Source of the DNA: Pyrenophora tritici-repentis
Lineage: Eukaryota; Ascomycota; Dothideomycetes; Pleosporales; Pleosporaceae
DNA: 64,000 nt
Assembly: GCF_003171515.1 (NCBI RefSeq)
Contig: NC_089395.1
Location: 2,728,001 to 2,792,000, forward strand
Direction of reading: 5' to 3'
This document shows, in pieces, positions 9,313 to 20,079 of the stretch. Made by a program: the position numbers and the translations under genes. Within the stretch, counting starts at the first letter, position 1; the number at the start of each line of letters is the position of its first letter. Under the pieces are notes generated by a model. The model was not told the DNA's origin. It did not search any database and worked only from the letters and a program-made list of their open reading frames with translations.

Positions 9313-12139
9313 ATGCCCGCTTCTTCTATTACGGGTGCAGCGTCAGAAACTAAATCTACACCTGCCTCTTCACCCCCGCCAGCCGACATGGATACAAAGA
9401 ACGTGCCGGAGTCATTGCAAGCGGAAGAGGAGCGCATCAGGGCCCAGCGCGAGAAAGATGACGCGAAACGAGACGCGCAATTGGAGAAGGAGAGACAGGA
9501 GGATATCAAAAGTGGGAGAGAGGTCTTGGATAAGAAGTTCCAGCAATTGGAGTTTTTGATGAACAAGAGCAAGGTTAGTACTACCTCTTACATGGAATAG
9601 AGTAGAATCATCGTTGCATCTTGGACAATGGCTAACAAGTAAAACGTAGCTGTATGCGACCGTCATGCTTGCGCAAATGCAACGGCAAGAAGAAGAAGAG
9701 CAGGCTCAAGACGAAAAGACAAAAGGCCAGACTACAAAACGTGAAAAGAATGCAGAAAAGACGGCAGCTGAATCACAACGACGAGCGACACGCGGATCCG
9801 CAGCGAGCGCACCCAAGACAGACGAGCCTGAAACAACACCAAAGAGAGGTCGCGGAAGGCCAAAGAAACAGGACAATAAAGGCAATGCGAAGCTGAAGAA
9901 GCAAGGTTCGGATATATCCAGCTACTTCAGCAAAGCCGACCTGGAGAAGAAGACAGACCACAAGAATGTTGGGGATGCGCTGAAAGAGGCGGCGGAAGAG
10001 GACAAAGACAATGTCAAGACAAGCGATATCGGAATGACTGACTTGAAGTCGGCGCGACAACCGAAACTGGTCACTGGTGGCACAATGCGATCATATCAGT
10101 TGGAAGGTCTTGAGTGGATGGTGTCACTCTACAACAACGGCATCAATGGCATTCTGGCAGACGAGATGGGTCTGGGCAAGACGATACAAACCATTGCTAT
10201 GCTTGCGCACTTGTGGGAGAACAAATCATACGGTCCCTTTTTGATCGCTGCGCCGCTCAGTACCACGAGTAATTGGGTGGCAGAATTTGAGAAATGGACA
10301 CCAACCCTGCCTGTCATGCTATACCATGGCGACAAGAAGGAGCGCGAGAGATTACGCAAGACCCGGCTACGGAACCCGGGGACTGCAGATTTTCCTATCA
10401 TGATCACTAGCTACGAGATTTGCATGAACGATCGCAAGTATCTTACGAGCTTCGGCTGGCAATTCATCATTATCGATGAGGGACATCGCATCAAGAATCT
10501 TGATTGCCGGCTCATTCGCGAGTTGCAGCAGTTTCAGTCGGCGAACCGTCTGCTCATCACTGGTACGCCACTGCAAAATAATCTTACGGAACTGTGGTCA
10601 TTGCTACATTTCTTGCTACCTACGGTTTTTGACAAGCTATCCACATTCGAGAGCTGGTTCGACTTCTCTGGACTGAAGGACAAGTCGAGCTTCGAACAAT
10701 TACTTTCAGAAGAGAGGCAGCAATACCTGGTCAAGTCGCTACACGCGGTGTTGAAGCCGTTTTTACTTCGTCGAGTCAAGACGGACGTGGAAAGCTTGAT
10801 GCCTAAGAAGCGGGAGTATGTGCTGTATGCGCCGTTGACAGCCATGCAACGAGAGCTGTACCAGGCCATTCTCGATGGCACCAGTCGGTCTTATCTTGAA
10901 GAGAAAGCTGTCGAGAGGCTAAGCATCGGTCTAAGCAGCAGAGCAGGGACACCCCTCAGCATCCGCAGTAACAATGGCGGCCTCAAGCGCAAGGCTTTGA
11001 GTAGGTTGAACACACCCAGCAAGAGTGCCAAGACGTCCCGTGCAGGCACCCCGGCGTCAGTCGCATCGACAAGAAGCAGAGGTCGACCAAAAAAGAACTA
11101 CGAAGAAGTCAGCGATAATGAGTTTTTTGACAACATGGACAAACCAGAGGAGGAGGAAGAGGAGGAGGAGCTCAGCTCTGACGCAGAAGACGAGAAAATC
11201 CGCGCTGCAACCTTTGAAATCGCTAAACGTCAACTCATGCAGAAGAAGCTCGGTAACCCAATCATGCAACTCCGACTCTGCTGTAACTCGCCCTACAACT
11301 TCTTCAACCCCTTTATCAAAGCCGACACCGATGGCACCGAAACCTTTGCCTCGGAGACAGAGCCAGATGAGACGATCGTCTCCACGTCAGGCAAGATGCT
11401 CCTCCTTGACTCCCTCCTCCCCGAACTCATCCGCCGAGGCCACAAAGTCCTCATCTTCTCGCAATTTACAACAACTCTCGATCTCCTGGGTCACTACCTC
11501 GACCTGCGGTCCTGGAACTACGCCCGCATTGACGGCTCAGTAGCGCAAACAGACCGTCAAGAGCAGATACTCGCCTTCAACAAGCCCTCGACTACCAAAG
11601 AGGCAGCGGATATTTTCATCTTGTCAACACGTGCCGGTGGCCAAGGCATCAACCTCGCAGCCGCTGATACAGTCATTCTATTCGACAGCGACTGGAACCC
11701 CCAACAAGACCTCCAAGCCATGGACCGCGCCCATCGTATCGGCCAAACAAGAAACGTCATCGTGTACCGCTTTGCCACGCGCAACACCGTCGAGCAGAAA
11801 CTGCTTGAATCCGCGGAAGCGAAGCGTAGGCTGGAGAAACTGGTTATCAGAAAAGGTGGTGTGCGGAATGATCGCGGGAGTGGGCGTGGGAATGACAAGG
11901 AGCAGGAGGTTGAGGAGCTGCAGAGACTGTTGAGGAGGAGTGATGGGGAGAAGTTTGATGTTGAGGGTACGGAGGTGGGGAAGATTCTGGGGGAGGAGGA
12001 ATTGGAGATTTTGCTGGATAGGAGTGAGGAGGCGTATGAGAGGGCGGAGAGGGGGTTGGATATTGGGGGCGAAGGGAAGGTGTTTCAGGCTGTGGGGAAG
12101 AGGGAGGAGGGAGCTCTTATGGAGGGCTTGAGAGCGTGA
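9313..12139 (+). CDS. IRC5: SNF2-family chromatin remodeller, LSH/DDM1/Irc5 type
   Basis: Exons 9313-9573 and 9650-12139 (76 bp GTTAGT...GTAG intron with a GCTAAC branch site) give 916 aa. A charged coiled-coil N-terminus (QAEEERIRAQREKDDAKRD) is followed by an AT-hook-like KRGRGRPKK. The DEXDc domain has DEMGLGKT at about 258-265 and DEGH at about 363-366, then RLLITGTPLQNNLTELWSLL. A linker of about 100 residues contains a second RSRGRPKK and an acidic run. The helicase C domain shows VLIFSQFTTTLDLL (~688), STRAGGQGINLAAADTV (~746) and DRAHRIGQTR (~778). MITSYEICMNDRKYL and the order of motifs match the LSH/HELLS-DDM1-Irc5 subfamily, nuclear ATPases that act in nucleosome remodelling, heterochromatin or DNA-methylation maintenance and genome stability. 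Assignment to this subfamily is fairly sure; the symbol follows yeast. Confidence 0.9.
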
Positions 12140-12406
12140 TAAATAAGATAGTTTTGTTGCGCTTGTTTTATAGTTTTAGTTGTGTTGGATAGATCCATGC
12201 CATTTATTTTGCCCACAACACGTTACTTGAATAGAGATGGATGATGTCATGAGTTGTAGTAACATATAGTTATATTCGACATTAACTAAAGCACTCTTTT
12301 CATTGAGTACGTATATGGAAAATCCTCCTATCGAGAAAAAAAAGTGAACTCGTAAGTAAACTATCAATAAAACCATTCAACCCCTCACCCACATCCACAC
12401 CTATAT

Positions 12407-13854
12407 CTACCCATAAACCGGATTCCTCTGATAACCCGGAAACTGCTTCAACTGCTCCGCGTCAATCGCTTTCAACTCGGGGCAACCCAACGTCGCCATT
12501 AAGTTTCCCACAATATTCGTCAGCGCACTGAGCGCACCAAGCAACAGATCGGGCTTCGCTTGAGCAGCGGTCTGGTAAAGGAAGCAGGCGAGGTTATTTC
12601 CCTCTAGCATGTTTCCAGAGCTGAACACGCCGCCGGACAGATCTCCAACGTTGACGCCGACGAAGCTGTTGGGCTTGCCAGTGTTGCCGCCGATGCTGAT
12701 GAACTTTGGATGGAGGCCTGCGGCGGCGAGGGCGTCGGCGGCGAAGTATGTAGTTTCGTAGGGATATTCTATGGCGCGGCGGTACTGGGTGGGTGTTAGT
12801 GTGTGGTCATATCATGATGGAATTATTCCGTGGTAGACAGAAGGAGAGTCGGGTGAATGAATGAATGAATGGAATGTTGCTTACCCAGTTATCCGGAATA
12901 CGCTCAGTACCCACAATAGCCTTGTAGTTACCGCTGTTTCCCTGGACACCGAACCATGACTGCAGCACCTCAGACGACAAAATACCGGCGGGGTGCTCAG
13001 CGCTATGGTTGGCCATGAAACGGTAGATAAAGGTGTACGCTGCAGGTTGCACCAACATACCGGAAAAGGGGCCATTGAAGAAGTACGGGTTACTAGAAAC
13101 CTGCTGATCGAAGCGACGGTTTCGGAACGCTGTTAGGCTCTCCATTGTAATACCTCCAGGGGACATGTCGACGAGTTCCTGGAACTGAGATGTCACGACC
13201 TTGTAGTTGTTGCCGCCTTGGTAGAGGTCGGGCCGCGTGGGTGAGGCATCGGTTTCGTATTTGTTGTGGGAACCACTGAGGCCGTTGCCGTTGAGGGCTC
13301 CGCCGAGGAGGCCTTCGAGGACACCCGGTGGTGTGCCACCCATGGACCAGGTTAATATGTTGCCGTCTAGGGCGCCGGCGAGGACGGTCAGGAAGGTTCC
13401 CAGGAGGACGCCCATGCCGACAACGCGTTGGGTCACTTCGACGTATTGTGTGACAGTGGCGACGCCATTGTGTGGAAGGAAGTTCTAGGGTTTGTCAGTG
13501 TTGTTACCTCCATGGAGAAGTCTTCTAGGAGTCACATACGTGGTTTGCAAGGGCGTTTAAACCCGGACAGGGTCCTCTGAGGTCGTTTGGTCCAGGGGCA
13601 ACATACTCGTGCCCTGAGCCCCTAGATACGTTGACGTACTGTGCCCGAGCATTGAAGATGGGAACGGGTTCGAAGACGGCAGTGACAGCACCGATACCCT
13701 GTTGCCGACCCTTCATGAGCCTCGCCGCCTCGGTTGCTCGCTTCAGGAGTTCAGGATCATGACCAGCGGCATCTAAGATAGCCGTCGGCCATGCGTTTGC
13801 CAGTGGTGCCGCGGCAAGCAGCGCCAAGTGAAGTGAAGAAGAAGAGAAGAGCAT
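12407..13854 (-). CDS. Secreted heme-thiolate peroxidase (chloroperoxidase/peroxygenase family)
   Basis: Three exons on the minus strand (13854-13540, 13484-12885, 12784-12407), all phase 0, give 430 aa. A signal peptide is visible (MLFSSSSLHLALLAAAPLANA). The Peroxidase_2 domain begins with RGPCPGLNALANH, whose Cys (~96) is the proximal heme-thiolate ligand, and continues NFLPHNGVATVTQYV. On the distal side the family has an E-[H/G]-D triad; here it reads ETD in KYETDASPTR (~182-184), a Thr in the middle position. The family oxidises halides or inserts oxygen into organic substrates using H2O2, outside the cell. The intron sites give a perfectly phased model. It is convergent with the SNF2 gene, whose stop is 267 bp away. 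Confidence 0.92.
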
Positions 13855-15511
13855 CTTGTCTTTCTACAAATGGGAAACTCAAGGGGCTGACAGTCAAGTG
13901 TCGAGATCAAAGTGATCGAGCGAGAGAGCCATCTATATAAGTACCCAGGCTACATGCTACAAATGCAAATAGCTTCCTCTCCCCGTTACCGGCCGCCATC
14001 GGTGTCGACATATCCAGGACCCTTGACGCGATGAATGACGGACTGTTACTCAAAGTAGTAGTCGTGCAAAAGAAGCCGCGGTCAAAGCCACTGTCCCAGC
14101 ACAAGACCCCGCTGTCGATCTACTAGACGTATCAATATAGTGAATAGCGTCCCTCCAAGTGCCGCTCATCTCCATGCCAGAAACCTAAAACGGCCTCTAG
14201 CGGCCCATGTAGCTGACGAACCCTCCTTCTATGATTCGCACGTTACCACCTTTCCATTTCCAAACCGAGCACAACCTTTGTTGAACCAAGCGTCTGGGGT
14301 AAGTAGTCTAGTAATCCGCGCCATCACAGTTCAGCTGATGATGCATGCACATGTGGTCGACTTTGTCTTGGAAATACATCACCCAGCCAATATCTTCTCC
14401 CCGGTAAGCGCGCCAGCAACCCGTCCGTGCCGTAAACAGGTGGGCATAGGACCCCAAACTCGACATACACCACGGGATGCCTACACGTTCCCAAACAAGT
14501 TATCTGCCCAGTCTACTTACATACGTCCCATGTCGATCGCGGTAGTTATTCAGGGGTCGCGCATAACGGAACCAGACTAAGCCGGGCCAATGGGAGAGGA
14601 TAGGTACTTTGTGGCGCCAATCGTGGACAACGGCCGTGTACCCGTAGACTTGCCACATCTGGTACAAGATCAGCGGTTTTTACCCACTTCGCCGTCTGAC
14701 GTCGTCGTTCTAAGTTGCATGCTAGGGCTGGTGTGTTATTGTTGCTAACTATCGTGACAGGAGGAGCTACCGGTACGGGGGAGCTACGGTGCAGCAGCCT
14801 GCCTCGGTCCAGATGGCGACGACGTGGCAATGGGGAGGTGCCCGCCTGCGCACCTGCCTCATTTCAACAAACTCCGCAACATGGCTAGAGTCCTGTACGT
14901 TTGCCCGACCGGATCTAGTAATAGGGTTACATGGAGGATGGAAGGGGGAATCGTGGTTATGTTGTTGGTGCGTAGTCGGAGGAAGGGAAGGAAGGAAGAT
15001 CTTACGATTCTGGTGCAAGAAAATTGGTCATATTAACATCGAGTTTCTCTTGGAGGACCTTGTCCTAACATGAGACTGTGTGACAAAAATCGATAAAGGT
15101 AACGTTCAACCAGATCCATACAGATTCAATTCCCCAAACCCAGGTCCCTGGACAAACATCACCGTCGTCTTTGTTTTTCAGCCCCAAAATCTAAAATCCA
15201 GACCCTTTTCCTCTTTCTAAAGAACCGACGAAAAAGCAACTGAACCCGCTATAAACGCTCCGATGCACATCTAGAGAAAGCCTTCCTTAGTCTCCGTCCA
15301 CTCAGGCAGCAAGTCCGACGGCGTACCCTCTGCTTTCTAGCCCAGCCCAACTAACCTCTTTGTTCCTGCATGTGTCTAGACCCTCTTGGCTTTTGACAGA
15401 CACAACGGAGCTACAAGTTATGGTTGCATCATGTGGAATTCTTCGTTTGCGCTGGTGAAGGCGCTAGGAGATGCGCGTGGCGAGCGGTTGTTGCCGTTGT
15501 GGCGTTCGCCG
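13855..15511. other. Intergenic, no convincing gene
   Basis: About 1.6 kb upstream of the peroxidase. A 146-codon plus-strand frame (14140-14580) and overlapping frames on both strands near 14.6-15.0 kb have no domain, no consistent splice continuation and mixed composition, so I leave them out. The first ~100 bp should hold the peroxidase promoter (TATATAA at about 13932). Confidence 0.5.
15504..15511. repeat. Target-site duplication of the hAT-type MITE (left)
   Basis: GTTCGCCG directly precedes the left terminal repeat and recurs exactly at 15628-15635 after the right one. Eight bp is the hAT target length. Confidence 0.9.
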
Positions 15512-15627
15512 CAGACTCCGCAACAATCAATCGATTGACATGATTGATTCCTATATAGGTTAAAGAATTACTTCATTAGGCAGCCTTTAACCTATCATGC
15601 CGATCCGATTGATTGTTGCGGAGTCTG
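15512..15627. mobile_element. hAT-type MITE, 116 bp
   Basis: Terminal inverted repeats begin CAGACTCCGCAACAATCAAT on the left and are matched by the reverse complement on the right; a perfect 8 bp target duplication flanks them. The centre holds a second inverted repeat (ATAGGTTAAAG / CTTTAACCTAT), so the whole unit can fold into one hairpin. It is non-coding and must have been moved by a transposase encoded elsewhere. Confidence 0.9.
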
Positions 15628-16168
15628 GTTCGCCGTGGACGGGACTAGGAGGGAGATTGCGCTGGCGTGACTGCGGGAAGTAAGTACCACTGGGTGGCCA
15701 AGGGCCGATGAGATATGTTTCAGAGCTGTTGTACTTGGGGGATGGAAGAGGGAAAGGGGGGTGCTAGTGAGGTACCTGGACGCATGACACGCTGGCAGTG
15801 TGAAGGCATGGGTGAAAGATAAAAGTATATCTATCAGTCAAGGGAATGAGGTGTTTGACAGAAGTCTAAAGCTTCTTTACGAAAGTACATTGGCAAAAGG
15901 AGGAACTAATCTTCAGTGCGACCTTGGTCTTTTTGTTCACATGCTCTCTTAACTTCTCCTGCCCCTCTTAGCCAGACCACCACCCGTACGATGCTGATCA
16001 ACGAATTTTCCCGAACAGCCTCTTCCAAAAATTTACTAATCACCGCACTCTTCCAAACTCCCTCTTCCAAACTTCCCATCTCCCTCTCCCCCCCCCCCCT
16101 CCATCTCCCTCTCCCTTTCCTCCCTCTTCATCCTTCCACCCTATCACACCTCCACCACCTCCACCCAC
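15628..16168. other. Spacer with poly-C tract
   Basis: Contains the right target duplication of the MITE (15628-15635), then spacer and the presumed 3' UTR of the chitin-binding gene. A run of 12 C at 16088-16099 lies in a pyrimidine-rich stretch. No gene seen. Confidence 0.5.
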
Positions 16169-17119
16169 CTAACTAGTACAAACCCCAAACTCAACCTGAC
16201 ACCCCCAAAGCACCCTACAATAATCATCGCTCCCATCCCCACACCACCCATAACTCGAACAGCACCTCCCAAACCGACTGCCCGTACAAGTCTGTCCATT
16301 CCCATCAGCCCCGCATCTACCGTTTGTACTGGCGTTTGTTGGTATGGGGGCTGCTGTCGAAGACGTCGTCGAGATCGCAGTCGTAGTTGACGGCGAAGAA
16401 GACGTGGGCGTAGTCGTCGTTGAGGCGGATGTCGGAACTGCAGTAGACGTCGACGAAGTAAAACTAAAAGACACCGACGACGAAAAACCCCCACATCTCC
16501 CAAACCCCCCTCTGCACCCCTCCCCACAATACGCCAACCCGTCGCCGCAGAAAAAGTACTCAGAACAGCATGGTCCGAAGGCTGAGCCGGCGCATGTTGT
16601 GGAGTTTCCGCATCGGCCATTTGTGCTGGGTGTTAGGGTTGGTAACGAGGTAGTCGTAGTACTTGTACTTGTACTTGTACGCGTTGTCGTAGAAGTCGTG
16701 CTCACCGATGTAGACGTAGACGTAGACGTAGACGCAGAAGTGGATATAGGAGCATCACCACACCTCCCAAACAACGGCTGACACCCCACAATCTCACCGC
16801 AAAACTCAAACTCCGTCCCGCAGTATCCGAAACTAGAGCAGCATTGGTTGCTTGTGCAGATTTGGTTGGCGTAGTCTGCGCCGCAGCGGCCGGGGGATGC
16901 TTGGCGGGGGGATAGGCGACTTGCTGCTGCTATTGTGCTGTTGTTGTTGGTGGGAAGTTCTAGGGCTGGGGCTGGGGCTGGGAAGACGGCGGCGGCGTGG
17001 GTGTTGTACACGGGGTTTATTAGGGGTAGGGCGTGGGGATGTGATGCCGATACTGCAGAAGGCAAGGAGAAAGTAGACAAGGCGATCAGGAGGGTGGGTA
17101 GTGTATGATACATTTCCAA
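16169..17119 (-). CDS. Secreted protein with three hevein-type chitin-binding (CBM18) domains
   Basis: Single exon, 316 aa, with an N-terminal signal peptide (LPTLLIALSTFSLPSAVSA). Three Cys-rich CBM18 modules occupy about residues 77-121, 167-211 and 267-314; each carries the hevein pattern of CC, then a [S/E]xxx[Y/F]CG motif (QCCSSFGYCG, PCCSEYFFCG, RCCSSYGWCG). They are joined by two Ser/Thr-rich linkers (STSTSTSTS; TTTTPTSSSPSTTT), which are probably O-glycosylated. No enzymatic domain is present, so the protein is a pure chitin binder. In fungi such proteins bind the cell wall or sequester chitin fragments; that role is inference. Aromatic residues typical of ligand contact are kept in all three. 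A second Met two codons in could also serve as start. Confidence 0.9.
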   Translation of the reverse strand: MEMYHTLPTLLIALSTFSLPSAVSASHPHALPLINPVYNTHAAAVFPAPAPALELPTNNNSTIAAASRLSPRQASPGRCGADYANQICTSNQCCSSFGYCGTEFEFCGEIVGCQPLFGRCGDAPISTSASTSTSTSTSVSTTSTTTRTSTSTSTTTTSLPTLTPSTNGRCGNSTTCAGSAFGPCCSEYFFCGDGLAYCGEGCRGGFGRCGGFSSSVSFSFTSSTSTAVPTSASTTTTPTSSSPSTTTAISTTSSTAAPIPTNASTNGRCGADGNGQTCTGSRFGRCCSSYGWCGDGSDDYCRVLWGCQVEFGVCTS

Positions 17120-18184
17120 CTCCGTGGAAACTTCGTTGATGTGATAATGTTGGAACAGAAGCAGTGAAGAAGTAACCCAACCTGAGTATTAAACATATCA
17201 AATATCCCTCTTTCCTAGAATAGCCGCACTGCAAGGGAGAACCGGGCGAGAAACCAAAAAAAAACTATATTGAGTATCTGGATACTTGCATCTCACATAT
17301 TCAATACCCAGCACAGGTCCCGATGACCCGCGACAATGTGGACAAAAACGCAAATGTGCAATTAGAAAATCAAATGAACCCTTCCTTCCAAGCTCCTCTC
17401 ATTCATCAAGGCTACGACCTTGGCTGTTGGCAACATGTACCTACGCGGCATTGCCATATTGACAATATGGAAGTTGAGTAGATGGGTATATGCCTTTGTG
17501 GGGCATTCGTTGTACGACTACCGATGAAGTGGGGCTTTACCAAATTGCATCCACATCTTGTGATGTCTCGCAACATTTCGCATCTCGTCTCCAATGTCTC
17601 GATAAAAGCCTAAATGCAAACCCCCGATAATGCTTTTTGGATTGAGCACCGGGTCCACGAAAGCGAAAAGAAATTCACCACGACTGGACATGCTCCAGCG
17701 ACAAGACGCTCAGAACAGCACACTGCAGGCTGCGTAACCGGGTAATATGATGTAACAGAGCCTCTCAACCCCAGCATCCCACGATGGGACATGACCAGGG
17801 TATAAAAAGGAGAGCTCTGTCTGGTATATAATCTTCCAACGTTCCGTTAAGAGTACACCGTATCGTATCACGGGACTCCTGCAGGCTCAAAGGCCTGCAT
17901 CGTTGGTGTTTTGATAGAATTTGATCAAGTAGAAGAAGGAGAGCAAGCGAGATGAGTGACATCACAAAGAACCAAACTGATCATGTTTGTACTTACTCGT
18001 GTGACCGAAGCATGTCGGATATCCCGTGCATCGTATTCTGCGCCATAATGCATAGAGGCTTTTGGTGCTCTTCACCCATGGGAATCAACTTTCTTAACGC
18101 CATACCCATCCCATCCCGCCAACCGATCATGGTAAAATCATATCCACGTACGCCTTGATACATCTCCTTCGTTATCCTCGTTTT
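17120..18184. other. Intergenic, no gene seen
   Basis: About 1.1 kb between the chitin-binding gene (promoter side) and the 3' end of the PRPP synthetase gene. Short frames of 60-68 codons on both strands lack domains. Nothing repetitive was found. Confidence 0.5.
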
Positions 18185-20079
18185 TTAGTCGTAATGCAAG
18201 AAGAGTTGGGACATGCTCTCTCCGTGATGATTCCTCCTCACTGCCTCAGCCAGGAGATTATCGACATTGATAATCACCAACTTGTCACCAGTCGCCTGCG
18301 CCAACTTGTGCTCGGGGATCGGGAATGCATTTGTGATGACAATCTTGTCAATAACATCACAATTGCTCATCTCCTCAAGACAGTCACCTCCAAAGATGCC
18401 GTGCGTAGCAAAGCAGTACACCTTGGTGGCACCACCGCGCTTAGCGACAGTCTCGGCAGCTGCGATCCACGACGCGGACTTGTCCATCATGTCGTCGACG
18501 ATGAAGACAGGGCGGTCTTTGACGTTGCCCACTAGTGTGACCATGGTCTCGAGTTCGGGATTCTTGAGGTCTTCCTCTTCGTCTTCGGAAGAAGCAGCAG
18601 CATCGTAGGTGCCACCCAACGCGTGCGAATGTTCCGTCTCTCTATTGCGGGATGACGAGGCGTTGGACATGAAGGACGACATCATTTGTGGGGGAATATC
18701 GTCGTTTTCACCATCCGACGGTGCGCGGTTGCGCCATGTGCTGTGCGAGGTTGCAGACATGGCTGGGGAAGGGTGTGTGTCGTCGACAATATGACCTTGT
18801 ACTAGACGTCCGTGGATGACGTTGCGAGCACGCTGATATCATTAGCACATCCTTATGTTTTCTTGGGGAGACAAACCTCGTCGGTGTATTCCTCGGCACT
18901 CTCATCCGCACTCTGCTCTGCCTGCTCTTCTTCGTGCTTGTCGGCGTCGGTACGAATTGGCTCAAGCGGTACTTCTGGCTCGATGATAGAGCCGGCTCGC
19001 ATCGATTTTGACAGCGGATGGCTTCCTGTTGGTTCCGACCAGCCATTAGCCCGTCGCTGCAAAGGATTCGACGGTAAGCGCTTGAGGTTCGATTTGCCTG
19101 GCTCTGCCTTTGGATCAATGGTCATCTTGCTGATGGGAGTTGTGTCCGCGTCAGCATCTAGCGCAGACTCGACAATGTCTTGCTTGTCATACGCGCCATC
19201 CAGCCTCAGCTGCTCGAACATTGCGCTTTCGTTCCAGTGCACTGCTGTGCCCGCCCTCCGCCTGTCGGTGGTCACGATGCCGAAGCTGAGCTTCAATGCG
19301 TCTGCCAATGATGTAACGCGCTTGGTACCGCCCGGGTTCTTGCTCACAACCACGGCTTCTCGCCAGTTGGGCACATTTACGCGTATCCAGCGAGCGAGGA
19401 GGGGCTCGGCGACGAGATTGTCGACGGGGCACTTGAAAAAGCCCTGCATCTGCGAGGCATGGAGGTCGATGGTCATGACATGGCTAACACCGGCAATGTG
19501 AAGGAGGTTCGCGACCATACGAGCTGTGATGGCCCCTCGGTGCTGCTTCTTCTTGGATTGGCGCGAGTAGGGAAAGTATGGCATGACGGCTGGTGCTTGT
19601 TAGCATCTATCACTGCGCCTTTGAGAAAGCAAACATACCCGTCACCGATTTTGCTGAGCCACCTTTGCAGGCAGAGATCATAATCAGCAATTCCATGACC
19701 GAGTCATTGATTCTGACCCATTAGCCATTGTCGCAGACGGAAGGCTACACTACGCACTTCTCACTTCCGCTCTGGACGATGAAGACATCTTTGTTGCGGA
19801 TTGATGTATCTGCAGCCGATTAGCATGCGATGGCGCTTCAATTCCAAGACACGTACGGATGGTGACTGACGTCTCTCCATTCTTGAACTTGCCCAGGGTC
19901 GCTGAGCCAGGCTTCATGCCCAGTCGGTCGCACATGCCCTCGACCAGCTTGGGGTGCGAAGAGCCGCCAAAGACGATTGCGCCCCTCATGGTGGGCGGTC
20001 CGAGTAGAGTGATGTTCTCGTAGTGGGCAAACTGCAGGTGAGATGAGTGCCGTTGAGGCCTGTCAAAATTGTTCGACAT
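18185..20079 (-). CDS. Ribose-phosphate pyrophosphokinase (PRPP synthetase) with long insert
   Basis: Five exons on the minus strand (20079-19857, 19809-19758, 19712-19639, 19589-18877, 18832-18185) give about 569 aa with consistent phase. The product makes 5-phosphoribosyl-1-pyrophosphate from ribose-5-phosphate and ATP for nucleotide, His and Trp synthesis, in the cytosol. Visible motifs: FGGSSHPKLVEGMCDRLG at the N-terminus, DVFIVQSGSEK, the ATP/Mg site VMTIDLHASQMQGFF (~155-170), and the PRPP-binding loop VFIVDDMMDKSASW (~460). Between IVTTDRR (~220) and LVGNVKDRPVF (~450) sits about 220 residues of unrelated, acidic/Ser-rich sequence, like the non-homologous regions of yeast Prs1 and Prs5. 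Those yeast proteins work as heteromers and link to cell-wall integrity signalling. Which paralogue this is cannot be settled here. Confidence 0.9.

Noticed and set aside
14140..14580. 146-codon plus-strand frame
   Set aside because: No domain, mixed composition and no promoter-like context.
16344..16781. 145-codon Val/Asp-rich plus-strand frame
   Set aside because: Antisense to the Ser/Thr linkers of the chitin-binding protein; its composition is the mirror of those repeats.
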